A DNA stretch of 64,000 nucleotides, taken from positions 71,406,001-71,470,000 of the forward strand of contig OY856411.1 of assembly GCA_963693085.1 (NCBI GenBank), in the 5' to 3' direction. The notes below the pieces were generated by a model, which worked only from the letters and a program-made list of their open reading frames with translations, was not told the origin of the DNA and ran no database searches. Made by a program: the position numbers and the translations under genes. The stretch is from Alisma plantago-aquatica. Its lineage: Eukaryota; Streptophyta; Magnoliopsida; Alismatales; Alismataceae. Below, one piece after another: positions 20,898 to 32,740 of this stretch (positions are counted from its first letter, which is position 1; each line of letters opens with the position of its first letter).

Positions 20898-22732
20898 TTA
20901 AACATCAATCATGAACAAATTGTTATTAGATGATTAAAACAGAATACATCACAGTACATGTTTATATTGAAGTTAGTGCAATCCACTGCTAGTTCCCCAG
21001 TATAGGACTCAACTCCATATAAGAAAACCACTTTATCAACAAAAAAATAAAGTTAAATTCCCATTCTTTTGCTCCAATAATACATTTACACCGATATCTT
21101 AGTAGTAACACAACAACACTGTACTTACAAAATGGAAAATTGAATGTGGCACCCAGGCCCCAGCGCAGTCATTTTTAGTTTAGGCGCTCATGGCAGATAA
21201 AATTGCACCCTCCTATGTGCTTCCTACACTTCTGTTACAAGCGCAACAGCAATATCATTGCTACCCACCACTAAAGCAATTGTAATACTCTTGCTAGCCA
21301 CCACTGCCCACTACCACCATCCAGTCAGCACTTCATGTTGTTGTTATCATTTTCATCACACATCACGGGCATTGCAACAGAGTCATTGCAGCCAGCTATA
21401 ACGTCAATGAGAGCATGGGAAGTGGTAGCAATGGCACAGTGGTGATGCAGCAATACGGGATGATGGGCAGAGAGGCAATTGCAATGACCATAACATTGTT
21501 TGTCACTTGTGCTGCCTATGTGGAGTGAGACAATACATAGAGGTTTTTTTTCTTTTTTCTTTTTTTTCTTTTTTTTGTGTGTGTGTTGTTGTAGGGGGGG
21601 TATTTCATGAGTTAAAACAGCCCATTATTTTTTGCGGTACCTCGTTCAATCTCTAATGTTGAGAGATGTACTATTAAGGACATATTTTGAATGAACACTG
21701 GCACACTAGATCCAAGGTGGAATGAGCAAGGTCTGATGACTCAGTTTGTTTCAGTCATACACAGCATGGGTGTGTGTCAAAGCATCTATCACAAAAAGTA
21801 ATCAGTCTACATTCTGAACAAGTAAATAGAAACCCTCTACATCTTTTGTGTCATTGCTCCTCCATCAACAAGTCTGGAGTAAGAATGAGTTTAATTGCAG
21901 TAAAATAGTACAAGGCATATAACTTAGTTTTTCAACATTTATTCAACATACATGCTACTTTGTCTAGAGTCTAGACCTAGAGAATAATGTGGTTCGCATG
22001 TAACAGAAGAAAAGACATATTCTACAGCTAGGTTCAGAAAAGCTGAATTCCACAGAGAGGGAATATTGCTTTCAATTTTTCTTAAAATTTGGGCATGAAA
22101 AAGTATGCTAAAAATACTAATTCTCATTAGGTAGTTGATTGTCAATACAATTGGAGTAGCACGGGTGACTTACACATGTTTATTTTAATACAGAAGTAAG
22201 GCCCAACAAAGATACGTGTTGCATTAAGAAAAGATGGCTCTTCAAGTGAGCACATGCTTTATTCTATCCCCCCCAACACACACACAACCACCACCAGAAT
22301 CCCCGACAACAAGGCTAGTTGCAGGTAGGGACACGCTCAAATGTAGGTACCTGCTACTACAATATATCTCATGGCTAATACCGAGCACATGGCGGAATTC
22401 CACAAAGGCCGCTCGTTAACATGTGAGGTATACCAAATAACTAGCACAAGAATGCAAGACTCTACTCGGCTTGCACAGAGATAGAGACTTTCATGCTCCA
22501 TTTGTATCCAAACATATAGATCGACAGCTAAATAGCTTGAAACTCAAGCTGATAGGAATACCAAGGGCTACTCTATGAAAATGGCTTTCCACTTCTTTAA
22601 GATCGAAATATGTTTATGATGTGCTTGTGATTGACCAGTGTTTCTGTTTTCCAGGACAATGTTTTCTAAAAAAATAATGCAAATCTTTGAAATCTAAAAT
22701 GCCTACAACCCCATATCTTGTAAACTATGAAA

Positions 22733-24352
22733 GCACGGATACTCCAAAATAGGTGTCGTACCCGTATCAGATACATATTGGACACCAATACTTCATGGAT
22801 ACTCCAGGATACATAGCGGATATTCTTAAGCCATATCAAGTCTGTATCCAGCTAGTAAGAAATAGAAGGAAAATCTGGAAGTAGTCTGGCCCAATTAGCA
22901 CCCAAGACACTACCTCCTCTCTCAGCCCTTAGTCACAATATACTCTGACTTTTTGAAAAAGTCGCGTTTAAAATGCGAATTTTTCCCTGTACATATGAAA
23001 CTCCCGAATAAATCTCAATTTTCGAATATTACGTATTATTCCCATATTTTTTGCGAATTAATCACGTTTAATTTTTTCCCCGCTCTATACATTCTTTTCC
23101 CGTATTATACTGATGAATACTATAACTTAGTTTGAGTGTATATATGTGTTTATGTGTATGTACATGCATATATGTGTGTGTATGTAAGTAATATATGTAT
23201 ATGTATATGTAAGTAATAGTTATAGATATATGTATGCAATATATATGTGCATGTATATGTGCAGAACGTATATACGCATACATTTGTATGCACTATGTGT
23301 ATATATCCTCCGATATTTTCCCGACTTTTTCCCGAATAGTTGACCGTACTTTTGCCGTACGTTGACCACTTTTTATCCGATTTTCCCACATAATTGCCGA
23401 ATTCCGAACTTTTCAACTCAACCGAACGTATCCCGTTTACCGAATTTGTGACTATGCTACTAAGTAGCAACTAGCAGCAAGGTTGTTGTAGCTTCTCCCC
23501 TGAGGTCAGTTTGGAGGTTAGTCATCATTCCCCTTGCTAAATGGCATCTTCCTTCTTCTATTTATTGTTTCTACCTCCCTCATTTTCTGGAGTTTCTCTT
23601 CTCAAACAAATTTCCCTATATAATCATAGATTTTTACTGGATCTTTATTGCAAACCAATTCATTCACCTTTACTCGGTACTAGTAGATGCTTTCCCATGT
23701 TGAGGTGCATCTTTTATGCACGTTGATGTCCTACACGTTCTCTAAAAGGCTTCAATTTGGTATTGTTGGTTAATGGGCCTCTTGTTCTAGTGACTAAATC
23801 CATTGTGGTTTATTCAGGATTTCTATCTTGACAATATCCATTTCATCTCTTTTAAAGGTAAGCAATGTGTCCTTAGCCTTTTGTCTCCCCAACCTTGTCT
23901 TTCTTACCATTCTATTTTTCTATTCTATCAATTTATCTTACTCTCTTGCAGTTTGTATACACTTGTATGTAGATTCTGAAATACTCTTAGTAACTTGTTC
24001 TTCATAGAAGTTCCAGTTTCAATTCTAAATGTACAATAGACATGGCTCTAAAATATAATTTCAAACTATATCTGAAATCGTTGGTCAATTAGAGTGTGTG
24101 CTAATTATTAGCTGCAATATACCTATAAACTCAGTTTGATTTTAATAAACCTTTTGGTCAACGTTCTTATGTTTATCGTTAATGAAATTATAGACTGCTT
24201 AATTTTCTACTTTATGAATAAATGTATTGGTTTTTAATCGAATTTATAAATAAACACTAAAAATTGTTGTATCCATGTCGTATCCATATTCTACATTTTC
24301 AAAAGTTGTTGTATCCCATACCCGCACCTATTTCCGTATCCGCGCTTCATAA
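22733..24352. mobile_element. GGATAC-type inverted-repeat element hosting a hAT derivative
   Basis: The left end reads gcacggatactcc and the right end gtatccgcgcttcataa, forming short inverted repeats like those at 7505-8722. Imperfect 16-bp direct repeats at 22717-22732 and 24353-24368 (cttg and actatgaaa shared, one mismatch) may be the target duplication. No transposase frame was seen. A separate hAT-like element sits inside at 22929-23456. In unit B the right part is preserved inverted at about 41380-42632 and the left end is deleted. Confidence 0.5.
22929..23456. mobile_element. Non-autonomous derivative of the 24756-31164 hAT family
   Basis: The right 150 bp (cccgactttttcccgaatag, then gccgtacgttgacc, ending gaatttgtgactatg) match the right end of the large hAT element at about 31025-31164 closely. 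The left end, tagtcacaatat, and the nearby gcgtttaaaa word also match the large element's left end. The middle is a TATG and TGTG microsatellite (about 23135-23300). No 8-bp duplication could be confirmed. The short frames inside, for example 23150-23470, are low-complexity artefacts. A truncated copy is at 42286-42632. Confidence 0.65.
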
Positions 24353-24981
24353 CTTGAAAACTATGAAAACCAAAAAAAGAAAGCTCGAGATGCTATGCTC
24401 CTTCCTATATTGGAAGTAATGGTTATATATATCCAAATTACCAATTTTAGGCCAGAAAATCAACTGACAATAATCAGCATCAACACAGCATGCGAAAGGC
24501 AAAAATGAAGCATGCTAATGGAAGGCAGCAACAAAAATATGTCAATGCCTTGAAGAATTAATGACCTTTGGTTAAGGATAAGGATAACTCTAGATGTTCA
24601 TATATCATGTTAACACATTCAGCCAAAGGGCATACCAATCATCATACATCCATATAAATTTCACCAGGCCTAATTTCAAGTTGTATTTTGTGGAAAATTA
24701 TTGTAAGTAATTAAATACAAAATAAACTTCTTCCCATTGTACATATTACTGCTAGCATAGTCACAACATTCGGCCTTTTTTTTTTTTGGAAAAAAGGCGT
24801 TTAAAACATGTATTTTTGAGCTGGCGTATGTTACGGTCGTTTTATACTCCTAAACGTTTTTTACGTTTTAATCACATTTTAAACACATTTTATTTGTGTT
24901 CGACGTTTTTTATGTGTTTTTCGTCGTTTTTTTGTCATTTTAATCAATACTATTCAGTACCTTTTTTTTACGTTTGAGTTA

Positions 24982-26096
24982 TTGCCCCTCACAGCCGAGT
25001 TTTGGCAAAACCCTCAATCCCTTTCGCTAAACCCCGACTCCCCTTTGTACCCTTATCTAAGACCCGCCCCCCTTGCGCCCAACGGAGAGCCGATGGCACA
25101 GGGTGCCGCCAAGGAGCAGCACCGGCAAGAAGCCGCACCAGCAAGGAGCACCACTAGAGAGCAGCACCCTGCGGCGTGGATCCGCCAGTGTGGAGCAGCT
25201 GCTGCTGACGTGGAGCACAGAAGGTGTCTCCAAGCTCATACGGCTGGTGCCGCTTCTCAAGTATGTCTCCTCCTCTCTTTATTTTTGTTTGTGTTATTTC
25301 TCCTTCCCCTCATTCCCCTCATTCGTCCCCCCTTCATCCTCCATTCCCCATTCACCTCCACCTTCACATCATATGTTCTCGCCCCCATCACCTTTTTATT
25401 CAGGCCACAGTCAGCAACCACGGAAGCTGATGCCGCCATCTCCAACTCCAAGTTGTTGTGGTCGTGGAAATCAGCAACTCTGGCCACAATCACCCCCCTC
25501 TTATACTCCCCTACACCCAGTCACCCTCCCCCCATCACGTCCCCCCCCCCCCCCCTCCATTGGTCCAGTTCTGGGGTCCCTCCTTCAATGACTTCACCTT
25601 CCCCCTCTTCCTCCTTCCCCTGTTCTCCACAATCAATATTTCAGTAGTCACCCTCCCCTAGCAGCCCTTTCTAGCGCACCAATCCGCTGCAATTTTCTAG
25701 CAACTAAGTCTACTTCCTTTTTCTCTTGTTTTTTTTTGCAGCTCAAGGAGTTTGCTTCTGTTAGACGTGTCTTATGCTTCTATAGGAGGTGCCTACTACT
25801 GCTATTAAAGGTGTCTATTGAAGTTGCATGCTATTTTCTTCGTGCTGAACTTATTGTAAGTCTATAAGCTATTATTTAGCCCTTCTTCTTATTATCGAGT
25901 GATGAGTAATTATTATAATTTGGATGAAATTCTTATGTGTTATATTTATACAATCATTAAGTAAATGCTTGGGTAAATGTTGTGACTATGAATGTTATTG
26001 ATGGACTTGACTAATTGCAAGATGCATCATGCATATAACAAACTAGCAATTTTTATAGGGTTACATCTAATTAATATTTGGTTGGCTATTTTATTA
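24982..26096 (+). other. 5' part of the hAT element, probable leader exon and intron
   Basis: About 24990-25660 is C-rich with several overlapping frames, including 24982-25647. None looks like a transposase. A donor-like step, tctcaagtatgtctcc, near 25256 could end a leader exon. From 25740 the sequence becomes AT-rich, as in an intron, and runs to the ttttattag acceptor just before the retroelement at 26102. The exon model is inference. Confidence 0.4.
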
Positions 26097-26101
26097 GGAT
26101 C

Positions 26102-26296
26102 TGTTAGAGATTATATATTAGCCTATTTAGTTAATAGGTTAATTAGTTAGTTAGTGGGCCTTTCGTGTCTCAGCCCGTTTAGATTACTTGGGACACAAGT
26201 CTCAGGGTTTCTCCCTTACTCCTATATATAGGACAGGGGTGTCCAGTCTTGTACTCATCTAATCTCATTGCATTCAATCTAATCTTATTTTTCACA
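26102..26296 (+). repeat. 5' LTR of the small retroelement
   Basis: It starts tgttagagattatat and ends atttttcaca. It contains a tcctatatatagga TATA-like word near 26221. It is about 195 bp against 190 bp for the 3' LTR; the difference includes a short duplication near its end (aatctaatctt). Confidence 0.85.
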
Positions 26297-28476
26297 TGGT
26301 ATCAAAGTGGTGAACAGTAACGGTGGCGTGAACAGTAATTCCATCGGTGAACAGTAATTCCGGTGGTGAACATTGAGGTGTGAACAGTACCTCTGGCGGG
26401 AACAATGCTGCATAGTGAATAGTAATTTCTACGTGAATAGAGTGTGTTTGCTCCTGAGGGAAACCTAGCCGCCGCCCCTCCTCCCTCTCCTTTCTGGCAC
26501 GCACGCAGCCCTAGCCGCCGCCGCTCGTCTTTTCCAGAGAGCAACTGAGGGGAAGAACCCCCCTGCCTACGGGCGGCGACCACCGTAGCCATGGCTTAGG
26601 CCGACCACCCGCTAGGCACATCCCGACCTCCATGACATATCTTTCTCTTTCTCAAACAATCTAATTTTCGTTCCGTGCGCCGACACCATCATCTTCGCAG
26701 TGCCATCATCACCTCCGCCGGCCAGCAGCCATCGTCGCCTCTGCCACATCACGCTGTCGCTTCAACAGCATCACGCTGCCGTCGGCAACCAACGTGGCCG
26801 CCTACAGCAGTAATCCGTGTCGTCTTATCCATCCGCCTCTGCCGCTGTATCCAGCAACAATCAACCGTGGCCAACAACAAGCAGCAGCACCGTCACAAAT
26901 CACAGCAGCCATTGTCTCTACCGCCACATCCCGTCATCGTCCTCAGAATCTGCCTTCACCGCCGCTCAAGGAGAGGCTCCACACTTGACTCCGCATGCAG
27001 CCTCATGACATGCAATATGTCTGGAGCCGTGGAAGAGACAAGTATCATCTCTTTTGTTGCGGCTAAGTGCTACATCTGCCGAGCAACACAATCATCGCCA
27101 TATTTTGTGTTCATCCGTTGCTGAGTTGCTGCCTCATTATCCAGCAACTGTATCCCCTGCCGACGATCACACTCTTCAGTCGACGTTGCCATCATCCAGG
27201 CCCCCTGGCTTCTGCTCCATCCTGCTGCTGCTAACATCCATTATCCATTGCCATCGTCATTGAGTCCTCATTGTTGCTATCCTAACGTCATCACCTTCCC
27301 GGCTATCTTCATCACTCCACCATCTATGTCTACTCCCAGTTATTAATTCCCCCCATATTCATTATTTACATTGACCCATTTAGCATATTCTCTCCAGTTT
27401 TCGGTCTCATTCTCCACATATTACACATCTCCATATACACAAAATTCTCTCAAATCCACCAATTTCTTTCCCACCCACCCATATCATGTGTGTATCCCTT
27501 TCCACAGTGCCGGGAGGGTCATATGTCCATTTCTCCACACCAAACACTCACTCTCGTCATATTTGGTGTGCGGGGGGGATAGAGAGGAGAGGAAGAGATG
27601 AGAAGAGAGAGCCAACATGAGAGAGAGAGTATGAGATGAGGTGATGATATATGTATTCAGGTTATATATGTTCCAGGCTATTATCTTCTTGGAGCTTCAC
27701 ATTTTTTAGCACGTCTGTTCTCCACCTCCAACCAGCTTCATTCAGCGTCGACACCTTATCTGCGTTCGTACCGCGTTATGTACGTTAGGTATTGATGATA
27801 TATTTCTTCAGCTGCATTCATATGAGACAGATGAGTGCTTCTTCAAATTTTCAGAAGCTCAGAGTTTATCTTCACCGAGCTGCTTCGTCAAGTCTTTCCG
27901 AGGTGCATCTGCTATTTCGACATCACCTGTTGTTGATCTTCTTGGGACTTTCCTTGATGGATGATATCTCCTTTCCTATCAAGCCCCCAAGGTTCACGCT
28001 ACAGATTTATGGTACCTGCATCGTATTACCAACATATCGTCCGTCCGTGTTCGTGCCACGTTATGCATGTCTTCTCAGACATTTTGAAGACACCACTACT
28101 ACTACTTTATCATTGAGAGATCCGCGTTCATGTCACGTTAAGTACGTATTCCAGTGAAGTTGTCACAGTCATGGTATTGATGATCGCCTGCTCCAAGTGG
28201 TGAATTATTGTTGTAGTATTTAGGTTCCATTTCAGATGTCTTCATTCCAGATGCACTCCAAAAGACCTTCATCAAAGCTCGAGTATTTTCAGCCTGCAGA
28301 GTCATCATCACTATATGATTCGGGGGGATTATTGATTAAGGAGGAGTAACATCTTTTGTATGGGAGTGATATTTATCTTTTATCTTTCATTTATCATTTC
28401 TTTTATCATTTTATGGAGTCTTGTAACCTCCAAGCTTTGGACATAAGTTTCACCCATGCTCCAGCTTGAGGGGGAG

Positions 28477-28666
28477 TGTTAGAGATGATATATTAGCATA
28501 TTTAGTTAATAGGTTAATTAGTTAGTTAGTGGGTCTTTAGTGTCTTGGTCCGTTTAGATTACTTGGGACACAAGTCTCAGGGTTTCTCCCTTGCTCCTAT
28601 ATATAGGACAGGGGTGTCCAGTCTTGTACTCATCTAATCCCATTGCATTCAATCTTATTTTTCACA
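28477..28666 (+). repeat. 3' LTR of the small retroelement
   Basis: It starts tgttagagatgatat and ends atttttcaca, with the same TATA-like word near 28600. It is followed directly by the ggatc target duplication and then hAT exon sequence. Confidence 0.85.
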
Positions 28667-28667
28667 G

Positions 28668-30694
28668 GATCAACATGCCAAGCGCAAAGATCCTATTTGG
28701 GAGCATGTGGAGCAAAATAGTGATGGCAAAAACAAGTGCAAATTTTGTCATGAAATTTTCAGTGCAGGGATCACACGTCTGCGCTTTCACTTTGGCAAGT
28801 ATCTTGGAAAGGATATTAGACCTTGCCCTTCTGTGCCAGACGATGTGAGAGCCATGGCTCTTCAATCAATTGAGGAGTTGAATGCCAAGTCAAAAAAAAT
28901 AGAAGGTGACAGATTTTTGGAGAGCAGGTAGTTCTCAAAGTTCTAGCCTGGCAGGTGGGTCTGTAGTTGTGGATGTTGTTGATGTTGATAGGTACAAGAA
29001 AGATATGTTTGGTCAACAAACTTTATATCGAGTGGTGAAGAAAGGGGAGAAGAAGGAAGCGGATAAAGCTATCCTGAAGTTTTTAGTTTCTAGTAATATT
29101 GCATTCAATGTTCTTAGAACTCCTGAATTCAAGGAGACTTATGCTGCTATTGCAAATGCAAGTCCTGGTTATGAACCACCTAGCAGTGAAACAGCTAGGA
29201 CACGCCTTCTAGATGAGGTGAAGGGTGATGTGGATGCATATGTCAGCTCAGTGAAAGAGAGTTGGCAATTTTCTGGTTGTACAGTCATGTCTGACGGGTG
29301 GAAAGACATGAAGAGTAGATCTCATTTGAACTTGTTGGTTCAAAACCTAAAAGGGGTGATGTTCTATAAATCTTTATGCACAGACGGTCTATATAAAGAC
29401 GGGCCCTATATATTTGATTTCATCTCATCATGTATTGAGGAGATTGGTGTCCAAAATGTTGTGCATTTTGTGTCTAATAATGCAAGTAACTATAGTAGTG
29501 CAGGAGCATTGTTAGAAGTGAAATATCCTCAGATCTTCAAAACAAATTGCGCAACACATGGCATGAATTTAATTTTAGGGGACCTTAGTGGTCTTCCTAC
29601 TATTTCTCCTGTACTTGATAATGCCAAGACGATTGTGAAATTCATGTATAAGTATCAACATGTCTTAGATTTGATGAGAAAACACACAGAGGGTAGAGAA
29701 TTGAAGAAACCTGGTGCCACTCGCTTTGATACTTATTTTTTGTGCTTGCAATTTGTACTTGCACAGGAGCAGGGTTTGAGGTTCATGGTCGCATCCCCCA
29801 GTTGAAGAGATTTGCCACAATCTAAGAGTGATGATGGAATTGAAATATGTGACACTATTCAAGATAATCATTTTTGGGAGTCTGGAAGGAAGGTCATTCG
29901 TGTTGTAGAGCCATTGATCAGAATTCTAAGAATGGTGGATAGTGAACGTTCTACCATTGGATACATTTATGAAGGACTGGATAGAGCAAAAGAGGCAATA
30001 AAAGACATCTTTGAGGGAGTTGCAGATAAATACATGCCCTTCTGGAAGATAATTGATTATAGATGGGATAGAAACTTGCATAATCCCCTTCAAGTTGTTG
30101 TTTCTTACTTGAATCCTCTATTGCACTATCAAAAGAGAGTCACAATGGATGTTGAGGTAAAACAAGGTGTTGAAACTATTGTGATGAAGATGGTGCCTGA
30201 TGCGAGTACTAGGATTTTGATATTGAAGGAGCTTCGTGATTATCATGCCAAGTCTGCTCAGATCTTCTCTCCTTTGGCAATTGATTGTCTTACTACTACT
30301 CACCCAAGACTCAAACATCCCTTTGATTTACTTCTTAATGTTGATTCTTAATGTTTTAGTATGAGAATGAGTGGTTGACCAATTTTGTTTCATTTTGTTA
30401 GGAGTTTGGTGGGATATGTGGGGTGGAAACCTCAGCTCCTTGAAAAAGTTGGCCATTAGAATCTTAGGCCAACCTTGTAGTGCTTCTCCTTGTGAGTGCA
30501 ATTGGAGTGCTTTTGATGTTGCACATACCAAAAAGTGCAACCACCTTGATCCCAAAAGGTTGGAAACATTGGTCTTCATTAGGATAAATTCACATTTGAT
30601 GAAGGCTACTGCTGCAAAGGAGGAAGAAGACACATTGCCTATAGAGTTGGAGAATATAGATGTTTTTATAGCTGACATCAATGATGGTTCTTAA
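28668..30694 (+). pseudogene. hAT transposase pseudogene (BED finger, DUF659, dimerisation)
   Basis: The first exon opens at 28668 (DQHAKRKDPIWEHVEQ), directly after an acceptor-like ttttattag split by the retroelement. A BED-type finger (CKFC ... ITRLRFHFG) follows. A frameshift lies between 28906 and 28931. DUF659 runs in the next frame to 29802 and includes MSDGW. The usual VTDNASNY is VSNNASNY, so a catalytic Asp is replaced by Asn. A TGA at 29803-29805 interrupts SPS-RDLPQSK in the same frame; a Trp codon there changed by one G to A step would explain it. After an intron-like gap (about 30340-30400), 30403-30690 gives the C-terminal dimerisation region (LAIRILGQPCSASPCECNWS). Neither the protein nor the element can be autonomous. 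Confidence 0.85.
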
Positions 30695-31172
30695 AATACA
30701 GATGATGATGAACCAACTCAAGTTGTGGAAGTACGAGATAACCATCAAGCTGAGAATGTGAAATGTTGAATTTGATTCAGACTCCTTCAACTTTGATTTT
30801 CTGTCTCAATGATGTAATAGAATTAAAAAAATTAGTGTGTGATGTTAATGTAATCGACTAGTATTCCTTGGTCCTAAGTTGTCTTCTTTTTTGTAAGCCA
30901 AGATGTGGCAAACTTTGATTTTCATATGTAGCACCTTAATTTGCACTCAATATCTCAAGTTTCTTGCCTAATTTATATATTCTTACAAATATGTACATAT
31001 ACATATTATATATATACATCCATTTTTTTCCGACTTTTTCCCGAATAGTTGACTATACTTTTACCGTACGTTGACCTTTTATGGCCGAATTTTCCACATA
31101 TTTCCCGAATTCCGAAATTTTCAACTCGACCGTACGTATCCTGGATACGGAATTTGTGACTATAACTACTAG

Positions 31173-32600
31173 TAAACGTGTTGGGGATAAAATTTGAGAG
31201 CAGCCTTAATTATAAGCCACGATGAGCTTGAGGCGATGATGCGGAAGCGGGAGAGAATAAATTAATCGGATACATAGGATGAGCAAAAAAGATGAAAAGC
31301 AAGCAACCACAATACCAAATTTATAGTATTTCCCAATTGCCAATGAGGAAACCTACGTCCACTGACTGATATGATATCATTACTGATGGAGAGTTACAAA
31401 GAAGATGATCAGAGAGAGCATAATCCAATCCGTGTTACACCCGAAAGCCAACCATAGAAAACAATTGCTCGAGTTGGAGCTCAAAGAGGCATGAAACCCC
31501 ATAGGTTAAATTCTAGGACTGTCCTTGGATTTAGGTCTCTTCATGTCTAGGACGAGGTCAGTGGATCTATTTATTAAAGATGGGTCATCACCTATATTTC
31601 ATTTGGACCAGGACTCAACCTAGGTAACGATATGGTTATGTTGGATTGTGTACAATCAAAGCGCTCTAGTTGTATATGGTGTTGATGCCATAAATGATCA
31701 GACACAGTAACCGTATATGTTGTATGCAATATATGGTCAGCCAAATCTTGGTTGTAAATGGTCATATGGTGACTATATTTTGTCCTAGAGATACCGATAT
31801 GCACCTCGAAGATGGCGAGACTTGGTGCAGATGTTCGGACTATCAAATGAAGCTTTTCTTGAGAGTATAACACACTCTCAACAGACTCTACCTTGTCCTT
31901 AATAGAGTATGAGCATTTGGTTAATTGGGTTAATTTTGTATATGGAACAAGTTTGTTTGGCTCATTATAGTATTCAAACTCCTAGTTCATTGGGTTTGTC
32001 TTGTAGTCCTAGTCCCTTCTCCTATATATCGGGAAGGGGTATGCCAAAATAATATAACAAAAATCTGCGATTACCCTATGATCTCATTTTTTACTAGTAT
32101 TGGAGTAGTGAGCCAATCCTAGTCCTCGTGGAGAGAAAAATGATTGCATCTATTTGGAGGCAAATGTTGCCCCCTTCTTGGCTTGTACACACACCAAGCA
32201 TCTCTCCAGCCTCCATGGCTTTATCTTAAACAACACCATTATTTTCTATGATGTTACTTTGGTGGTGTTGTTGTCCCCTCATTCGTCTACCATCCACTAC
32301 TACTACCATCAAGAAGATATGTTATTGTTTCCTCCATCATCAATGTTGTCATCGCTGCTAATGTTTCTTCGTAGTCAAGATCTAATGCCATGTCGCACGT
32401 TTGAGCTGTTTTTTAGCTTCTTTTCTCTAGGAAAATCATTGCAAATTATCTACTTTCCTAGTGCTATTGGGGATAATAAATATCTATATTTCTATGTTGG
32501 AGATCCATATTGATTCTATACTATTCCAATAGTCATGGCGTTTTCTTATTTTAATCTTCCATGTCATATAGTGTGTATCTACACGACATAGCGTGTGTGC
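31173..32600. other. Non-coding, with a possible old LTR at 31880-32115
   Basis: From about 31900 the layout resembles a plant LTR: ggttaattgggttaattttg, a ctcctatatatcggg TATA-like word, then gatctcatttttta followed by tagtattggagtag, a poor match to the primer site tggtatcagagc. No partner LTR was found. The frame at 32154-32513 has no recognised product. Elsewhere in this stretch nothing is identified. Confidence 0.3.
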
Positions 32601-32660
32601 GGTGATGCCAGTTCGTTGCTCGCATCGCTGCATTCTATCATATGAAACAATTCATGTTGA

Positions 32661-32740
32661 GATCACACAATGTGTAGTAAGATCACATGGTGTGTAATCG
32701 GATCACAGAGTGTGTTATAAGACCACATGGCATGTGATCA
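32661..32740. repeat. 20-bp minisatellite of small palindromes, with scattered relatives to 33010
   Basis: Four units start exactly 20 bp apart at 32661, 32681, 32701 and 32721. Each begins gatcaca or gaccaca and contains a short palindrome of the type cacatggtgtg. Similar palindromic words (cacgccatgtag, cacatagtgtgac, caccacatggcg) continue irregularly from about 32580 to 33010. Confidence 0.7.

Larger units (their letters stand above)
20440..23112. other. Segment of unit A missing from unit B
   Basis: Unit B jumps from the equivalent of 23112 straight to 20440 at about 42632-42640. The joint shows a few bases of shared tat-type sequence. Because the missing part includes one end of two elements whose other ends remain in B, a deletion in B is more likely than an insertion in A. 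Inside are a pair of diverged direct repeats (20641-20860 and 22022-22240), a poly-T and TG run at 21547-21600, and no credible gene. Confidence 0.6.
1497..24703 (+). repeat. Segmental duplication, unit A
   Basis: Almost all of this interval has a counterpart in unit B (40000-52630), and its part from about 2310 to 9931 also has one in unit C (52673-57329). Landmarks shared with B, A to B: minisatellite 1497 to 40000; GGATACG elements 7510 to 50045; LTR-like segment 11640 to 46220; SINE end 18199 to 44858; PUP 18898-20007 to 44160-43051; end 24703 to 41034. Apart from the first kilobase, B runs in the opposite direction. A is about 10.8 kb longer. That excess is explained by the copia element (5.2 kb), 20440-23112 (2.7 kb), one or more 470-bp units (1.3 kb), the insertion at 2630-3915 (1.3 kb) and about 0.4 kb near 9745-10135. 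Confidence 0.85.
26102..28666 (+). mobile_element. Small non-autonomous LTR retroelement (TRIM/LARD-like)
   Basis: The 5' LTR is 26102-26296 and the 3' LTR 28477-28666. The primer site is tggtatcaaagtgg at 26297-26310, and the polypurine tract ttgagggggag ends at 28476. Five-base duplications, ggatc, lie at 26097-26101 and 28667-28671. The 2.18-kb internal region is C-rich with short frames (for example 26675-27124) but no Gag, integrase or reverse transcriptase motif, so it would need enzymes from another copia-like element. The LTRs differ at a small number of sites, so it is older than the copia copy at 12886. It landed at the intron-exon border of the hAT transposase gene. Confidence 0.85.
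24756..31164 (+). mobile_element. hAT DNA transposon (DUF659 type), defective and invaded
   Basis: The left terminus catagtcacaacattcgg and the right terminus (complement tatagtcacaaattccg) are inverted repeats. Flanking 8-bp blocks actgctag (24748-24755) and actactag (31165-31172) match at 7 of 8 positions, the length hAT transposases produce. Inside are a GC-rich leader region (about 24990-25660), an LTR retroelement at 26102-28666, and a transposase gene with inactivating changes. The element begins about 50 bp outside the end of unit A. Confidence 0.8.

Noticed and set aside
23068..23470. Proteins encoded in the TATG and TGTG tract, repeated at 42272-42647
   Set aside because: They are translations of a microsatellite within a non-autonomous element.
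24982..25647. A 221-residue protein at the start of the hAT element
   Set aside because: Three overlapping frames are open in this C-rich stretch and none resembles a transposase. A non-coding leader exon fits better.
26675..27124. A Gag-like gene in the small LTR element
   Set aside because: The peptide is low-complexity, rich in His, Ser and Pro, with no Gag, zinc-knuckle or Pol motif.
32661..32740. CRISPR-like array with 20-bp period
   Set aside because: Units are contiguous with no unique spacers.
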